64,000 nt of DNA from Ctena decussata (taxonomy: Eukaryota > Mollusca > Bivalvia > Lucinida > Lucinidae). Location of the stretch: positions 64,243,434 to 64,307,433 of the forward strand of contig OZ022506.1 of the NCBI GenBank assembly GCA_963989385.1, in the 5' to 3' direction. The notes beneath the pieces were generated by a model. It saw nothing but the letters and a program-made list of their open reading frames with translations. It searched no databases and had not been told where the DNA came from. A program made the position numbers and the translations under genes. This document shows positions 10,644 through 19,550 of the stretch, piece after piece; the stretch's first letter is position 1, and each line of letters begins with the position of its first letter.

Positions 10644-10710
10644 GCAAACAGTTTGGATCTCAGATCTGGCCCCACGTTTGTGGGGTCTGATCTGGATCCA
10701 AACTGTTTGC
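10644..10710. repeat. Perfect-type hairpin (GATCTGGATCC family)
   Basis: GCAAACAGTTTGGATCTCAG and CTGGATCCAAACTGTTTGC are inverted around GGCCCCACGTTTGTGGGG. Related hairpins occur at 42042-42146 and 62727-62793, with more distant ones at 26455, 37838, 58495 and 15022. Function unknown. Confidence 0.85.
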
Positions 10711-10789
10711 CCAGATACCCCTAAAAGGGTATCCCCAATGGAATGGGTTAATCAATATGTAAGGATCTTTCTATCTTCGTGCCATCAGA

Positions 10790-11390
10790 TTAGTTAGTGA
10801 GTAATGTTCGAGGCTTTGAATAATTGTCTGTCCAATTTTGAGATCGACTAAAATCGTCTTTGTGTGCGAAGCAGTCCATTGTGAAAAACAGGGGTGTTGT
10901 ATCAGAAAATAGCACCCCCTAAATATATCGATTGGACTCTTCCATTTATTTTTGACTGGTTTATTATTTTAGAGGGGGGTTTTGTAACAAATATTTACTC
11001 GTATAAATCTTTGCACCCCTAAATATGTCAAATTGACTCGTCCATGAACGATTGTGGAACAGTCCAATATTAACAATAGGTGTTAAAAGAGCTCATTACA
11101 TTTTTCACTTCCCCTGAATATATAAAATGGACACTCCCACTTTGTCTTTTGGTCAGTCCATTATCTAGAAGGGCACTTATTAAATAATTTTACCCAGATA
11201 TTCATTTGACTCTTCCATCATAGAGCCGTCCATAATTTATTACTGGGGTGTTTGATGAAAAAAAAAAAACTTCGGCAGCACAGTTTACCTTACTCCCTGA
11301 ATGATTTAAATGGACTATTCTATCTTTGACATTGGGCCATTCTATTGGTTAGAGGAGGCGTTCTACTAACTTGTAAGTACTTAAAATATG
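10790..11390. repeat. Degenerate ~110-bp tandem array (second array of P1)
   Basis: Repeats of GACTCTTCCAT/GACTCGTCCATGAA, CAGTCCA(A/T)TATTAACAAT, AGGGG(T)GTT and CACCCCTAAATAT recur about every 100 bp. Counterparts are at 42230-42800 and 62860-63430. Confidence 0.78.
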
Positions 11391-11506
11391 CTCACCAAGT
11401 AATTTTCATGAGTCCGTAAGCTTTCACTGTCGCTCACTTGGCTTTTGCGTCGATAATTAAACTGTGAGTGATGCTCAGGCAGATATTGCTGCAGACAGAC
11501 AACGTT

Positions 11507-11605
11507 TTGGACGGACACACGGTGCCAAGTGTGTGCAACTATGGTTACGTACCGTTGAGCCACTTGGGTAACGTCGATAAGAGAATAGAACTGAACTGAA
11601 CTGAA
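11507..11605 (+). mobile_element. 5'-truncated SINE fragment, family S6, with 11-bp target duplication
   Basis: Direct repeats CAGACAACGTT lie at 11496-11506 and 11606-11616. The P4 counterpart at about 63570 has a single CAGACAACGTTG. The body has GTACCGTTGAGCCACTTGGG and the 3' end is (CTGAA)n. This is the reverse-oriented partner of 10327-10420. Confidence 0.85.
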
Positions 11606-11662
11606 CAGACAACGTTGCGGAATAAACATTGAAGAAAAGCTAATTCAACGTCACGACGTTGA

Positions 11663-11774
11663 AACAATGCTTATTTAGGGATAACTGTACTCAGATTGTC
11701 ATTTGGGGAGGTAAATCGTCGGTTCTGTGGTCGCAAATTTCGTTTTGCATACGCGTAAGCGTCGGCGTAACATA
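11663..11774. repeat. Left arm of a foldback element, right arm lost
   Basis: GGGATAACTGTACTCAGATTG through TTGCATACGCGTAAGCG matches the left arm of the complete foldback at 63627-63786. The sequence is interrupted at 11775 by a larger element; beyond that element only the outer flank (CCCATTCTAATGC) resumes, so the right arm is missing. Confidence 0.75.
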
Positions 11775-11910
11775 TGGTCTGTTTGCTCCCAAGTGCAAAT
11801 GGGGTTTGGCTTATTTTCTCGAAAACGATGAAAGTTTGATTAAATGTTCTAATGTCCTAATGGTTCTAATACTCATACATAACAGAATACGAAAAATCCA
11901 AATTTGTGGA

Positions 11911-12357
11911 GGCATGTACTATTCTCTAGCCCGGCCTGGCCTGGCCTGGCCTGGCCCGATTATACAAAATGACATAAGAGCTTATTTGATGATATAACAC
12001 TTTGGGCCAGATCAGACAAGGCCAACAAATATAAACATATACCTTTTCAACACCCAGAACTTAAACTCTAATTTGTTTCAACAGACATCATTAGCTTCTC
12101 CCAAGGGAGCTATATCAAACTGCCATGGTAATTTTTATGGCCATTATGCTTGATTATTTTGTTTGTTTATCAGCATTTGCAACAGTGGCTCCTCTAATTA
12201 AATAATGCATAAAGTATAATTCTTCAAACTATTGATATTTTGGCCTGGCTTGGCCCGATCCTATGTGTTATGTCAGCAGATAAGCTCTTATGTCATTTTG
12301 CGTAATCGGGCCAGACCAGGCCAGGCCAGGCCGGGCTAGAAATTAGAACATGCCATT
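11911..12357. mobile_element. GC-rich foldback element with CCTGG repeats
   Basis: TCTAGCCCGGCCTGGCCTGG, continuing to GCCCGATTATACAAAATGAC, is mirrored by GTCATTTTGCGTAATCGGGC..CCGGGCTAGA. The arms extend about 120 bp, including an inner GGGCCAGATC/GGCTTGGCCC pair. The outer GGCATGT(A/T)CTA pair extends the inversion to 11911 and 12357. Non-coding. Confidence 0.82.
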
Positions 12358-12436
12358 TGTGGATGCTTTTGTAAAATATTTTCCATTAATAGCAATGCAG
12401 AAACTGGGCAGTTACACTAAAGGGCGTCGTATGCTA

Positions 12437-12632
12437 GTGTAGTAGTACGGCCAATTAGAGATATGTAAATATGTATATAGGTATATAGAGTGTATAACTG
12501 ACCAGTCTAACTGGTCCGGACCTTTTAGCCTAGTGGTTGTGTGCTCGCTTTATAATCTTGGGGTCGTGGGTTCGATCCCTGGTCGGGGCGCTCGACGAAA
12601 TTTTCTTTACAGATTTTCCTTCTCCTACTACA
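12437..12632 (+). mobile_element. TIR unit with tRNA-like core, copy A
   Basis: It begins GTGTAGTAGTACGGCC and ends CTCCTACTACA, short inverted termini. Between them lies a tRNA-like segment: A-box-like TTAGCCTAGTGGTTG and B-box GTGGGTTCGATCCC about 35 bp later, followed by GGTCGGGGCGCTC. A second copy is at 12772-12960. The acceptor stem does not pair well, so it is not a working tRNA gene, but it could be a pol III promoter. Confidence 0.72.
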
Positions 12633-12771
12633 TTGGTGCCGTGACCAGAATGATTACCGTTGGAGCCCAAGGGCGAAACAATGGCTGCGGAGTCAAAAAG
12701 AATCTGGATTATAATTAATTCATTTCCTTAACATTTGATACAAAATTAATGTTCTTTGGTAGGATGGAGGA

Positions 12772-12960
12772 GTGTAGTAGTACGGCTAATTAGTGATATG
12801 TAAATATGTATATAGAGTGTATAACTGACCAGTCTAATTGGTCCGGACCTTTTAGCCTAGTGGTTGTGAGCTCGCTTTATAATCTTGGGATCGCGGGTTC
12901 AATCCCCGGTCGGGGCGCTCGGCGAAATTTTCTTTACAGATTTTCCTCCTCCTACTACAC
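12772..12960 (+). mobile_element. TIR unit with tRNA-like core, copy B
   Basis: The same 189-bp arrangement as copy A: GTGTAGTAGTACGGCT to CTCCTACTACAC, with TTAGCCTAGTGGTTG and GCGGGTTCAATCCCC boxes. It is about 90-95% identical to copy A by eye. The terminal GTGTAGTAG/CTACTACAC pair is complete here. Confidence 0.75.
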
Positions 12961-13507
12961 TTGTTAGAACAGCCAAAGTATTGTTAAAACTCGTTGTTTA
13001 CTACAGTTGTGGGCGTATATGAATGAAGTAGTAAAATGTATTCACCTGTCCGCACGCGTTGTGTCGCTGGTCAGGTGATACTATGTTGTAAATAAACATT
13101 GAACTATTAAAATGTTTTCCGAGTAAAAAGTGTATGTTTCAAAATTTGATAATATATGGGTGAAACAAAGAGTAGAAAAAATGGATTCAGAATAAAATTT
13201 CTATTAACTATGCAAACTTTGTTCTAAGGACAGCTATAGGACTGGTCACGTGCTACAATACGTAGACTACACGGGAATTCCAACAGCCAAGTTTTACTCC
13301 CTAGTAATTAAGAGGCGAAAATGACATATTTTAGGTCCATCTTTTTTGTAAAGAAACTTTTTTAAGGAAAGCCTCATATTTCTGCAAAATTATGATTTAG
13401 TTATGTATAGGATAGAAATTAAGAATGAGCATTTCGACGATCTTCTACCTCTTACCAATTTTGAGAAATACTGGGAATGCCGTTTGCATTTGGGAGCAAA
13501 CGGACTA

Positions 13508-13740
13508 TACCCATTCTAATGCATTTTTCACATTTTCACCTTTAAAAGTGCAATAACTTGATTCCAAAGCAAGCGCTTTCCGCATCGTAAATCCAGACGT
13601 GAGCCAATGAGAAGCACCGATGCGCAATGACGTCGGGTTTGAGACAGTATATTCTGCGATATACTGTCGCAAATGTTTGGCGTTATCCAATCAGACATCG
13701 CTTATGTACGCAAGCGCATTAGAATCATAGTTGTCTGCCC
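13508..13740. repeat. Flank shared with the right end of the window
   Basis: CATTCTAATGCATTTTTCAC through GCGCATTAGAATCATAGTTGTC matches 63787-64000 almost throughout. It includes CCAGACGTGAGCCAATGAGAAG and TACTGTCGCAAAT. It contains GCATTAGAATC near its right end, the inverse of its left end ATTCTAATGC, so it may itself be a small TIR element of about 230 bp. Confidence 0.7.
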
Positions 13741-13812
13741 TGTGGAAAGTTTGAGTAACAAATTCCGCTGACGTATTTTTATTATGGTCTTGGAGAAGCA
13801 GAAGCAAACGCC

Positions 13813-13842
13813 GGGGTGGGGTGGAGTGGGGGTGGGGGGGGG
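13813..13842 (+). other. G-rich run, possible G-quadruplex
   Basis: GGGG, GGGG, GGGGG and GGGGGGGGG runs are separated by one to four bases, satisfying the usual four-G-tract pattern on the plus strand. Confidence 0.7.
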
Positions 13843-15021
13843 AGCAAAACTGCATATATTTTTATGAGCCTGAGCCTTTGAACAAAGAGCACAGCTCAAG
13901 GGTTGTGCAACATGATTATCGTATCATGAAATTGCCCCAAATCTTGCACTTGAAAGCACAAAATTCATTATCTGAAAAAGCATAAAATACAACATTAGAT
14001 TAACCAAACGACTGGAGCGCAAAATTAACTTGTTTTGATTTCTCCAGATAGCCTGTAAATATATTTTTGAAATACCAAATGTTAAAATATGCTCTAAAAT
14101 TTACTGATAAAACTGAGCAACAGTGCATAGCTTACCATAAGTTCATTATCAAAGTCAAAAACTAGACTAGTTGTGCCATTTTGCATGTTCAACGTGCATG
14201 TCCGTGTTTTACAAACTAGGTACTTTAGGTCATGTTATATGATAATCATAAGGCATGTTTATTCAACAACAAATTAGCTATGTGAATATCCCTTCTTTTC
14301 ATTCTTCTCGTCATTTCAATAGCCCACTAAATTTAAAATTCAGGCAGTCGACAAATTTTATCCGACAAAAGGTTGTTTGAAAAGGTCTTTATATGAATAA
14401 AAGGGGTATTCAAGGTTCGGCCCGAACACCCCGTCTTTAAAAGTTTGAAGTAGCCCCTGAGTAGTGAACATCTGCTGATGGGAACTACTACTAAAATCCT
14501 ACAAAGTCTTGGCAACTACCACGATAGCATTTTAACTACCACGGTGAGCTGGAAACTACCACACAGGACAAACGGGGCCTGAATCTTTTACGAGTAAACT
14601 CTTGGCTTCTGTTTTCTATGCAGGAACGTTTAGTAAGGGTCTTTGTATCATTTTCATCGGCAAATGATATCAAATTCAATATAATTTACGAGCTCAATTC
14701 CTTCGAATTGGCACTGTACTTTATGGAAAATTGACCCGATACTCAGTGCGGGCGCAAAAATCTAAAGAAAGAAAATAACTTTTCATATAAAATTTGGGGC
14801 TAGAGGGGACGCTGAGACATATTTACACGGAACCATATTGGCCGATTTCACCATTGTTCGTTCTTAATAGTAAAATAAAACAAAAACCAAAATAACACCA
14901 ACCTTTGTTTATCAATTTTTCGGCCTGGAAACTACCCCGTTATGTCCCGTATGTGGCTTGGGAACAAAATTACGTTAACACAATTTCGTGGTAGTTCCTA
15001 GGTTTACCACCCGTGAAATAG

Positions 15022-15070
15022 CTTAGATCCAGATGAGGTGGTTCATAATGGGCCGCCTCATCTGGATTTA
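15022..15070. repeat. Short hairpin (TAGATCCAGATGAGG)
   Basis: TAGATCCAGATGAGGTGG and CCGCCTCATCTGGATTTA are inverted around TTCATAATGGG, followed by CACAGTTTGCC. A distant member of the GATCTGGATCC hairpin group. Confidence 0.65.
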
Positions 15071-15383
15071 CACAGTTTGCCCTCTAGTCTTTGAGTTCTC
15101 AAGGCGAAAAGCTTGAACGGTACATGTTTTGAACTTCTTGCCATTTTTTCCCCAAAATGTTGTTTGCTTTGATCTTTCCATCCATCCATCGGGTTTTAAC
15201 GTTACCACGCACCAAAGGCACATTGAGGCAACGCCCTTTGATCTTTCATCCTCTTACACTAGTCTTACACTTGTTGAGTGCCCCGCTCATTCTCTGTAAC
15301 TTCATTTTTTGTCAGTAAAGGAACCAGGTCCGCATACGTTGGAGTTATGCAATATGACCATCACACTAAGGAGACAGGTCTAC

Positions 15384-15835
15384 GGAAGAGTATTAGGGCC
15401 AGGCATACTTTTATATTTTCTGTTTAGTATCTCGAAATTTAATATCTCGAAATTTCGACTTATTATCTCGAAATGTCGACATATTATCTCGAAATTTCGA
15501 CTTAGTAACTCGAAATTTCGATTAAATAAGTTGAAATTTCGAGATAATGAGTCGAAATTTCAAGTTATTAAGTCGAAATTTCAACTTAATATCTCGAAAT
15601 TTCGAGATTATAAGTCGAAATTTTGAGATAATAAGTCGAAATTTCGAGTTATTAAGTCGAAACTTCGAGTTATTAAATCGAAATTTCGAGATAATTAGCA
15701 CGTAATCCTCGCGAGGAGGTGTTGCAGTATAACTAGAGAGATAGAAATTTCGAGTTAATAAGTCGAAATTTCGACTTAATAACTCGAAATTTCGAGATAG
15801 TAAGTCGAAAGTATACATGGCCCTATTACTCTTCC
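15384..15835. mobile_element. TIR element with an exactly 21-bp-phased palindrome array
   Basis: The ends GGAAGAGTATTAGGGCC and complement GGAAGAGTAATAGGGCC, continuing as AGGCATACTTT/ATGTATACTTT, form TIRs of about 28 bp. Inside, the palindrome TCGAAATTTCGA or a close variant recurs with the GAAA start at 15512, 15533, 15554, 15575, 15596, 15617, 15638, 15659 and 15680, and again at 15744, 15765, 15786 and 15807: every step is 21 bp. Two further steps of 21 precede 15512. A CCTCGCGAGG palindrome lies at about 15707. The related locus at 44.7 kb lacks the element. Non-coding. Confidence 0.88.
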
Positions 15836-15927
15836 TTAGGTGTCAATAAAGGAATGCTTTTGTGGCAAAAACAGACCCAGTGAAGTTAAACGCCTGGACA
15901 GACAAACCATGAAAATATAAGGCGTCA

Positions 15928-15964
15928 GTGTGTGTGTGTGTGTGTGTGTGTGTAGGGGGGGGGG
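15928..15964. repeat. (GT)n microsatellite and G tract
   Basis: About 13 GT units followed by TAGGGGGGGGGG. The paralogue near 44880 has only a short GTGTGTGTTTCGCGGGG. Confidence 0.92.
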
Positions 15965-16050
15965 CTTTCTTTTGTTAACCGTCTAAGTTAAAACGAAAAT
16001 GAAATTCTGGTCTTAAAGCAAACAAGAAATATCACATATAACCTTAAAAG

Positions 16051-16563
16051 TGTCGCAATTCCAACAGAACATCAACAACTAAGCCTGTAGCAATTACTTA
16101 ATTTCGTCTTCGATTTCTGTGTCAAGTTAATTTGTTGGTTTTATATTTTACATGAGCGACATAACAGGCGAAAAGTTCTTTTACAAAAAGCGATTTGGAC
16201 CGAAATAACTAGCTTCACCATAGGTTTATAGGCCAATAGTCAAATGAAACTGAAAGTAGAAAGAGAAAGCGAAAGTAAGCTACTTACATCAAAATCCCGG
16301 GTGTATTTATATTGGCCAGTGAAATACTTAAATTATAGGTCAATACTGAGGTAATACGGCTAAAGCCGAAAAAGGTTGGGACATCCATCATTCTTTCTTT
16401 GTTCTTTCTATTGGTTAGAAAAAACTGCACTCTTGCCCCAACATTCAGTTCGCTGACCACAACTCTGATACCACTTACTCCACTTGCGGATTTCCTGGTC
16501 TAATTGATAGGACATGAACCACCCGTTGGGAGTCAGATATAATTGTGGAACACCAGACTGACT
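16051..16563. other. No gene seen; SINE 3' fragment near the right end
   Basis: At 16480-16545 the words CTTGCGGATTTCCTGGTC and ATTGATAGGACATGAACC match the minus-strand SINE-like block at 47585-47645. The rest is AT-rich with no recognised feature. Confidence 0.5.
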
Positions 16564-16650
16564 CCCAGCGGGTACATGACGTCCAAATGACGTAAAACTG
16601 ACGTCGATGCGACGTCAGTTACGTCGCATCGGCGTCAGTACGACATCATT
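16564..16650. mobile_element. GACGTC-rich foldback remnant
   Basis: CCCAGCGGGTACATGACGTC is followed by mirrored ACTGACGTCGATGCGACGTC/GACGTAACTGACG segments. Its relatives at 24224-24320 and 52684-52790 end in CCCGCTGGGT. Probably a small MITE family. Confidence 0.7.
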
Positions 16651-16794
16651 TTAAGTATAGGCGTCGTGTGTCAGTATGATTGTTAATATAAAGGCGAACA
16701 GTTCTGCTCAGACTCTGCCTAGACTGCAGGGACTGACTGTCTGATTTGAATAGTGCCACAGTGCCCATCTTCGCGTGGTATCGCGCTTTATATA

Positions 16795-17032
16795 TGAGCC
16801 GCGACACGAGAAAACCAACAATGTGGTTGTGCGCCCAGCGCAGACTCAGATCAGCCTGGGCATCCTCCCAGTTCGACCAGACTCTTCGTAAAGTGTTCAA
16901 AGGGTAGCTAAGGGTCTAAGCTACCTCCATGCGGACAGCGAAGCCTCTGATCAGACTGGGCAGATGCCCAGGCTGATCTGAGTCTGTGCTGGGCGCACAA
17001 CCACTTTGTTGGTGTTGTCGTGTCGCGGCTCA
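16795..17032. mobile_element. TGAGCCGCGACACG foldback MITE, copy 1
   Basis: TGAGCCGCGACACGAGAAAA and its complement at the right end are TIRs. The arms continue through GGTTGTGCGCCCAGCGCAGA and CTCAGATCAGCCTGGGCATC, making almost the whole 238 bp foldable. I recognise this as a widespread clam repeat. The 48.5-kb relative lacks it. Other copies: 25015, 36398, 52036, 56900. Confidence 0.88.
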
Positions 17033-17365
17033 TCCAAGGGAAACAACACTGACTTTTTCTCAGGTAGGCTCCCGTACTGCTTAACTGGCTTTGTTGCCAT
17101 ACAAATGGAAAATAAATATGAAAATTATCAACTCTTCAATAGCAATAAGGCAGGGAAGGCTGTAAATTGATTAGCAGAAATGCGCTTAGGACATGTAGGA
17201 TAAGCCCTTTTCATGCTATTTATTCCCGAACTGTGGTCGCGACTGGAATTTGAAGTTACCTTTGAGATGATACAGTACCATCGCGGTTCATTAGTTTTTC
17301 TGTGAAATTCTTGCGTTGGATATACAGGCCTGATCTTGATCTGCAACGTTTGCCAGTACCCTTTT

Positions 17366-17560
17366 CCTCGGTAGCATAGTGGATTAAGCGCTGGCCTGCT
17401 GATCTAGCGGTTCTGGGTTCCATTCCCGCTGGAGGTGAAAATCTTTTCAACCGTGAACGGGATTGCATTGCACACAGCCATTGATTATCACCTTTCCATC
17501 GTTCTGATATGACTGAACTACTGTTAAAAAGGACGTGAACTCGCAAGTCATCCATCATCA
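17366..17560 (+). mobile_element. tRNA-headed SINE, family S1
   Basis: Head CCTCGGTAGCATAGTGGATT, B-box-like CTGGGTTCCATTCCC, body TTGCATTGCACACAGCC and 3' block TCTGATATGACTGAAC. Its tail runs into CATCCATCATCAT. The counterpart at 48880 has a doubled head. Confidence 0.8.
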
Positions 17561-17639
17561 TTTTTGAGACGATGGGTATTAAAAGATTAAAGCCCACCCA
17601 CTACACACCGCCCCAGGACAGATTTGCCTTTTGTCATGT

Positions 17640-18450
17640 GATCTAACTTTGAGTGATTACTACCATTATCTAATTGTGAGTGACTGTACAATGATCCTTT
17701 CACCCGGAATGTTTAAAATAAACTCTTCCCTCTTCGACTTCAGATCAGTCCATTTTAAATCAGAGGAAATACTTGAGGGCTTTGAATCTGGTCAATACCT
17801 CCCCCACCCGGATATAAAAGTGGACTATTCCATCGATTTTGGACCTATCTATTATTTTAGAATAGGGGTTTCTGACAAAACATAACTAAAAGTACAAATT
17901 GTTTCACCCCTAAATATCTTAAATCGACTCTTCCATGAATGCCTTTGGAGCAGTCCAGTATATATGGTAGGGGTGCCAGAAAAGGGCGACAATACTTTCA
18001 CCCCCAAATATTTTATGTGAACTCTTCCATTGATTTCGGATCAGTTCATTATTTTAGTGTAGGGGTGTTGGATAAATATTTAATAATGGAACAAATCCTT
18101 ACCCCTATATATCTTGAATTGACTCTTCCATCAATGATTTCGGAACAGCCCATTATATGTGGTAGGAGTGTCAACAAAGGAAAATACGTTGTTTTTTTTT
18201 TTTTCAATTATAAAATGGACTCTTTCTTTGTGTTTGGGTCTGGGATGGTACTAATCATTTCACCCCTATTACATATTCAGTTGACTCTCCCCCTCATAGA
18301 GACGTTCATAATTCAAAATAGGGATGTTTGATAAAATGTGTCTCTGGCGGCAAATTTACCTCACACTCTGAATAATTCAAATGGACTTTTCGACCTGCGT
18401 CGGATAGGTCCATTATGCAGAGACAAACTTATGTAAGTACTCAAATGTTG
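17640..18450. repeat. Degenerate ~85-110-bp tandem array
   Basis: GACT(C/A)TTCCAT starts recur at about 17711, 17822, 17924, 18010 and 18120. Each is followed by (G)GA(A/T)CAGTCCATTAT and AGGGGTGTC, then CACCCCTAAATATCTTAAAT. The 11.4-kb duplication begins inside this array at 18239. The counterpart is 49240-50000. Confidence 0.8.
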
Positions 18451-18493
18451 CGTAATTTCGCACACATGTGAGATGTGCTCTATACTGCAGTTA

Positions 18494-18662
18494 GTGAGTG
18501 AGTGAGTGAACTCGGGTTTAACGTCCCACCAACAACGAGGTCATATGGAGACGGGACCTCGGTTTAAAGTCTCATCCGAAAGACCGGAGAAGCGGGGGTT
18601 CGAACTTGCGATCCCTGGGTTGGTAGTCCGGAGTGTTTTCCACTACACTACAGCCGCTCCTC
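18494..18662 (-). mobile_element. tRNA-headed SINE, family S2, uninterrupted
   Basis: On the minus strand it runs GAGGAGCGGCTGTAGTGTAG (head), CAAGTTCGAACCCCCGC (B box), GGTCTTTCGGATGAGAC, then ACGTTAAACCCGAGTTCACT with a CACT-type tail. This copy defines the S2 consensus and shows that 9073-9249 is an insertion. Confidence 0.8.
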
Positions 18663-18753
18663 TATACTGTATAAATCATCCGTTAAATGGGTTTCAGTCT
18701 GCGCTAGGAGGTGAACATGCATGTTAAGGGCTCGATTCCTTGAGCCTCCTGGT

Positions 18754-18945
18754 GGATGGATGGATGACTTCCGATTTTACGTTCTTTTTAACAGTATTTC
18801 AGTCATAGCAGGATGATGGGAGGGTGATGACAATAGGCTGCGACTAATGAACCCTGTTGAAAAGTTTTCTGCTTCCAGCCGGAATCGAACCCGGGCCCAC
18901 GCTAGCTTAGCAGGCCAGCTCCAGCAGGGCTTATCCCGAGCCGCT
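18754..18945 (-). mobile_element. tRNA-headed SINE, family S1 (minus strand)
   Basis: Reverse strand: head GCTAAGCTAGCGTGGGCCCG with B box GGGTTCGATTCCGG, body AGAAAACTTTTCAACAG, 3' block TGACTGAAATACTGTTAAAA and a (CATC)n tail. The region before the A box has an extra CTGCTGGAGCTGG piece. Confidence 0.75.
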
Positions 18946-18990
18946 AAGAGATCGACATGGTTCGGTCGCGTTTAGCCCTCTGTGCTGTCT

Positions 18991-19150
18991 AAATGCATGC
19001 GCTCTACAGCAGGCTAGCGGTCATGTTCGAATTCAGCTGGAGGTGGAATTCTATCGTAAACGGGGTTCATAGCACATGGCCTTACATTATTACCATTCCA
19101 TCCACTGAAATACTGTTGAAGGACAGTAATACCGAAAGAGCCATCTGTTA
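18991..19150 (+). mobile_element. Degenerate S1 SINE (plus strand)
   Basis: CAGGCTAGCGGTCATGTTCG and CAGCTGGAGGTGGAATTCT, TCGTAAACGGGGTTCATAGC, then CCACTGAAATACTGTTGAAG. The head is reduced and the B box mutated. It lies 45 bp from an oppositely oriented S1 copy, so the pair can fold. Confidence 0.65.
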
Positions 19151-19193
19151 TACTGTTCACAAAAAAATAGCGGATAGTAAGGTAAAAATTGAA

Positions 19194-19250
19194 GTATTTA
19201 GAAAAAACAAAACAAAACAAAACAAAAAGAAACAAAAACAAAAAAACATC
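19194..19250. repeat. A-rich tract (CAAAA repeats)
   Basis: AAAACAAAACAAAACAAAAAG-type repeat. The same place in the 48-kb relative (50614-50643) is a pure A run. Confidence 0.85.
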
Positions 19251-19550
19251 GACGAAATCCGTCTGAAAAGATAAGTGTCGATGCATAATTATACGTGATC
19301 TGCTTACAATTTGGGAAGATGGTGCAAATCCGCGTCTGCACAACTGAAAACAGAACCTTTCTGTAAAAGATAAGGTTTACATGGTTTAAGTTTATTTTAT
19401 TTTGGAAATATCGCGCACTTCCAGCAAATGTTTGCTTCATCTTAAGCATATGTACCAAAAGACTTTTCCTAAGGAAAAGAATTTTTACAAGAGTTCTGAT
19501 ACGGAACTGTAGCTCTCCTGGACTGGCGTATAGGTAAGAGCCCAGCAGGC

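Larger units (their letters stand above)
6993..11480. repeat. Compound repeat copy P1, main part
   Basis: This segment is collinear with 27320-29623, 38703-42886 and 59355-63540. Shared order: CAGTATTTCAGTCATATCAGG(A/G)CGCTGAA block, long palindrome, CGCCATAAGAAAGACTATCTTCC block, S2 SINE with MITE, CCGAGGT hairpin element, GATCTGGATCC hairpin, then a second ~110-bp tandem array. With the part at 3945 it forms a ~5-kb unit without the MULE insertion. No reading frame survives across all copies, so I treat it as a non-coding repeat of unknown class. Confidence 0.78.
11775..13507. mobile_element. 1.73-kb TIR element, possible Tc1/mariner class
   Basis: The ends TGGTCTGTTTGCTCCCAAGT and the reverse complement TAGTCCGTTTGCTCCCAAAT are inverted, with TA on both outer sides (11773-11774, 13508-13509). 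The flanks correspond to the foldback and following sequence at 63627-64000, which lack the insert. It carries a GC-rich foldback (11911-12357) and two tRNA-cored TIR units (12437-12632, 12772-12960). No transposase is visible. The TA duplication is short, so the class is tentative. Confidence 0.65.
13741..15209. other. Mostly unique, no gene recognised
   Basis: Apart from the G-rich run at 13813-13842 and the hairpin at 15022-15070, I see AT-rich sequence. AACTACCAC occurs several times near 14510-14565 and its complement GTGGTAGTT at about 14990, hinting at a degraded TIR element of about 500 bp that I could not delimit. Confidence 0.4.
15210..16050. repeat. Paralogous block shared with 44650-45000
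   Basis: TTGAGTGCCCCGCTCATTCTCTGTAACTTC (15272) and GACAAACCATGAAAATATAAGGC (15900), then TTAACCGTCTAAGT and TCTGGTCTTAAAGC, recur at 44730-44990. The second copy lacks the 452-bp element at 15384-15835. I see no coding signal. Confidence 0.7.
16680..18480. repeat. Diverged segmental relative of 48430-50030
   Basis: Collinear landmarks are AGACTGCAGGGACTGACTG, TGCCCATCTTCGCGTGGTA, the S1 SINE and the tandem array. The 48-kb relative lacks the MITE at 16795-17032 and has an extra SINE head. By eye the copies differ at perhaps 10-15% of sites plus indels. Confidence 0.75.

Noticed and set aside
12520..12600. A possible tRNA gene with good A and B boxes
   Set aside because: Two copies occur in identical TIR surroundings and the acceptor stem is not complementary, so it is a tRNA-derived repeat.
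14480..15010. A TIR element based on AACTACCAC words
   Set aside because: The words are scattered, no consistent ends or target duplication could be found, and the relation may be chance.
15431..15815. Reading the 21-bp array as seven-residue protein repeats
   Set aside because: Frames exist on both strands only because 21 is a multiple of three and the unit lacks stops; the peptide is low complexity (SKFR) and the element is a TIR repeat.
19194..19250. A poly(A) tail marking a LINE 3' end
   Set aside because: No LINE coding sequence lies upstream; the tract follows SINE remnants and is a simple repeat that varies between paralogues.
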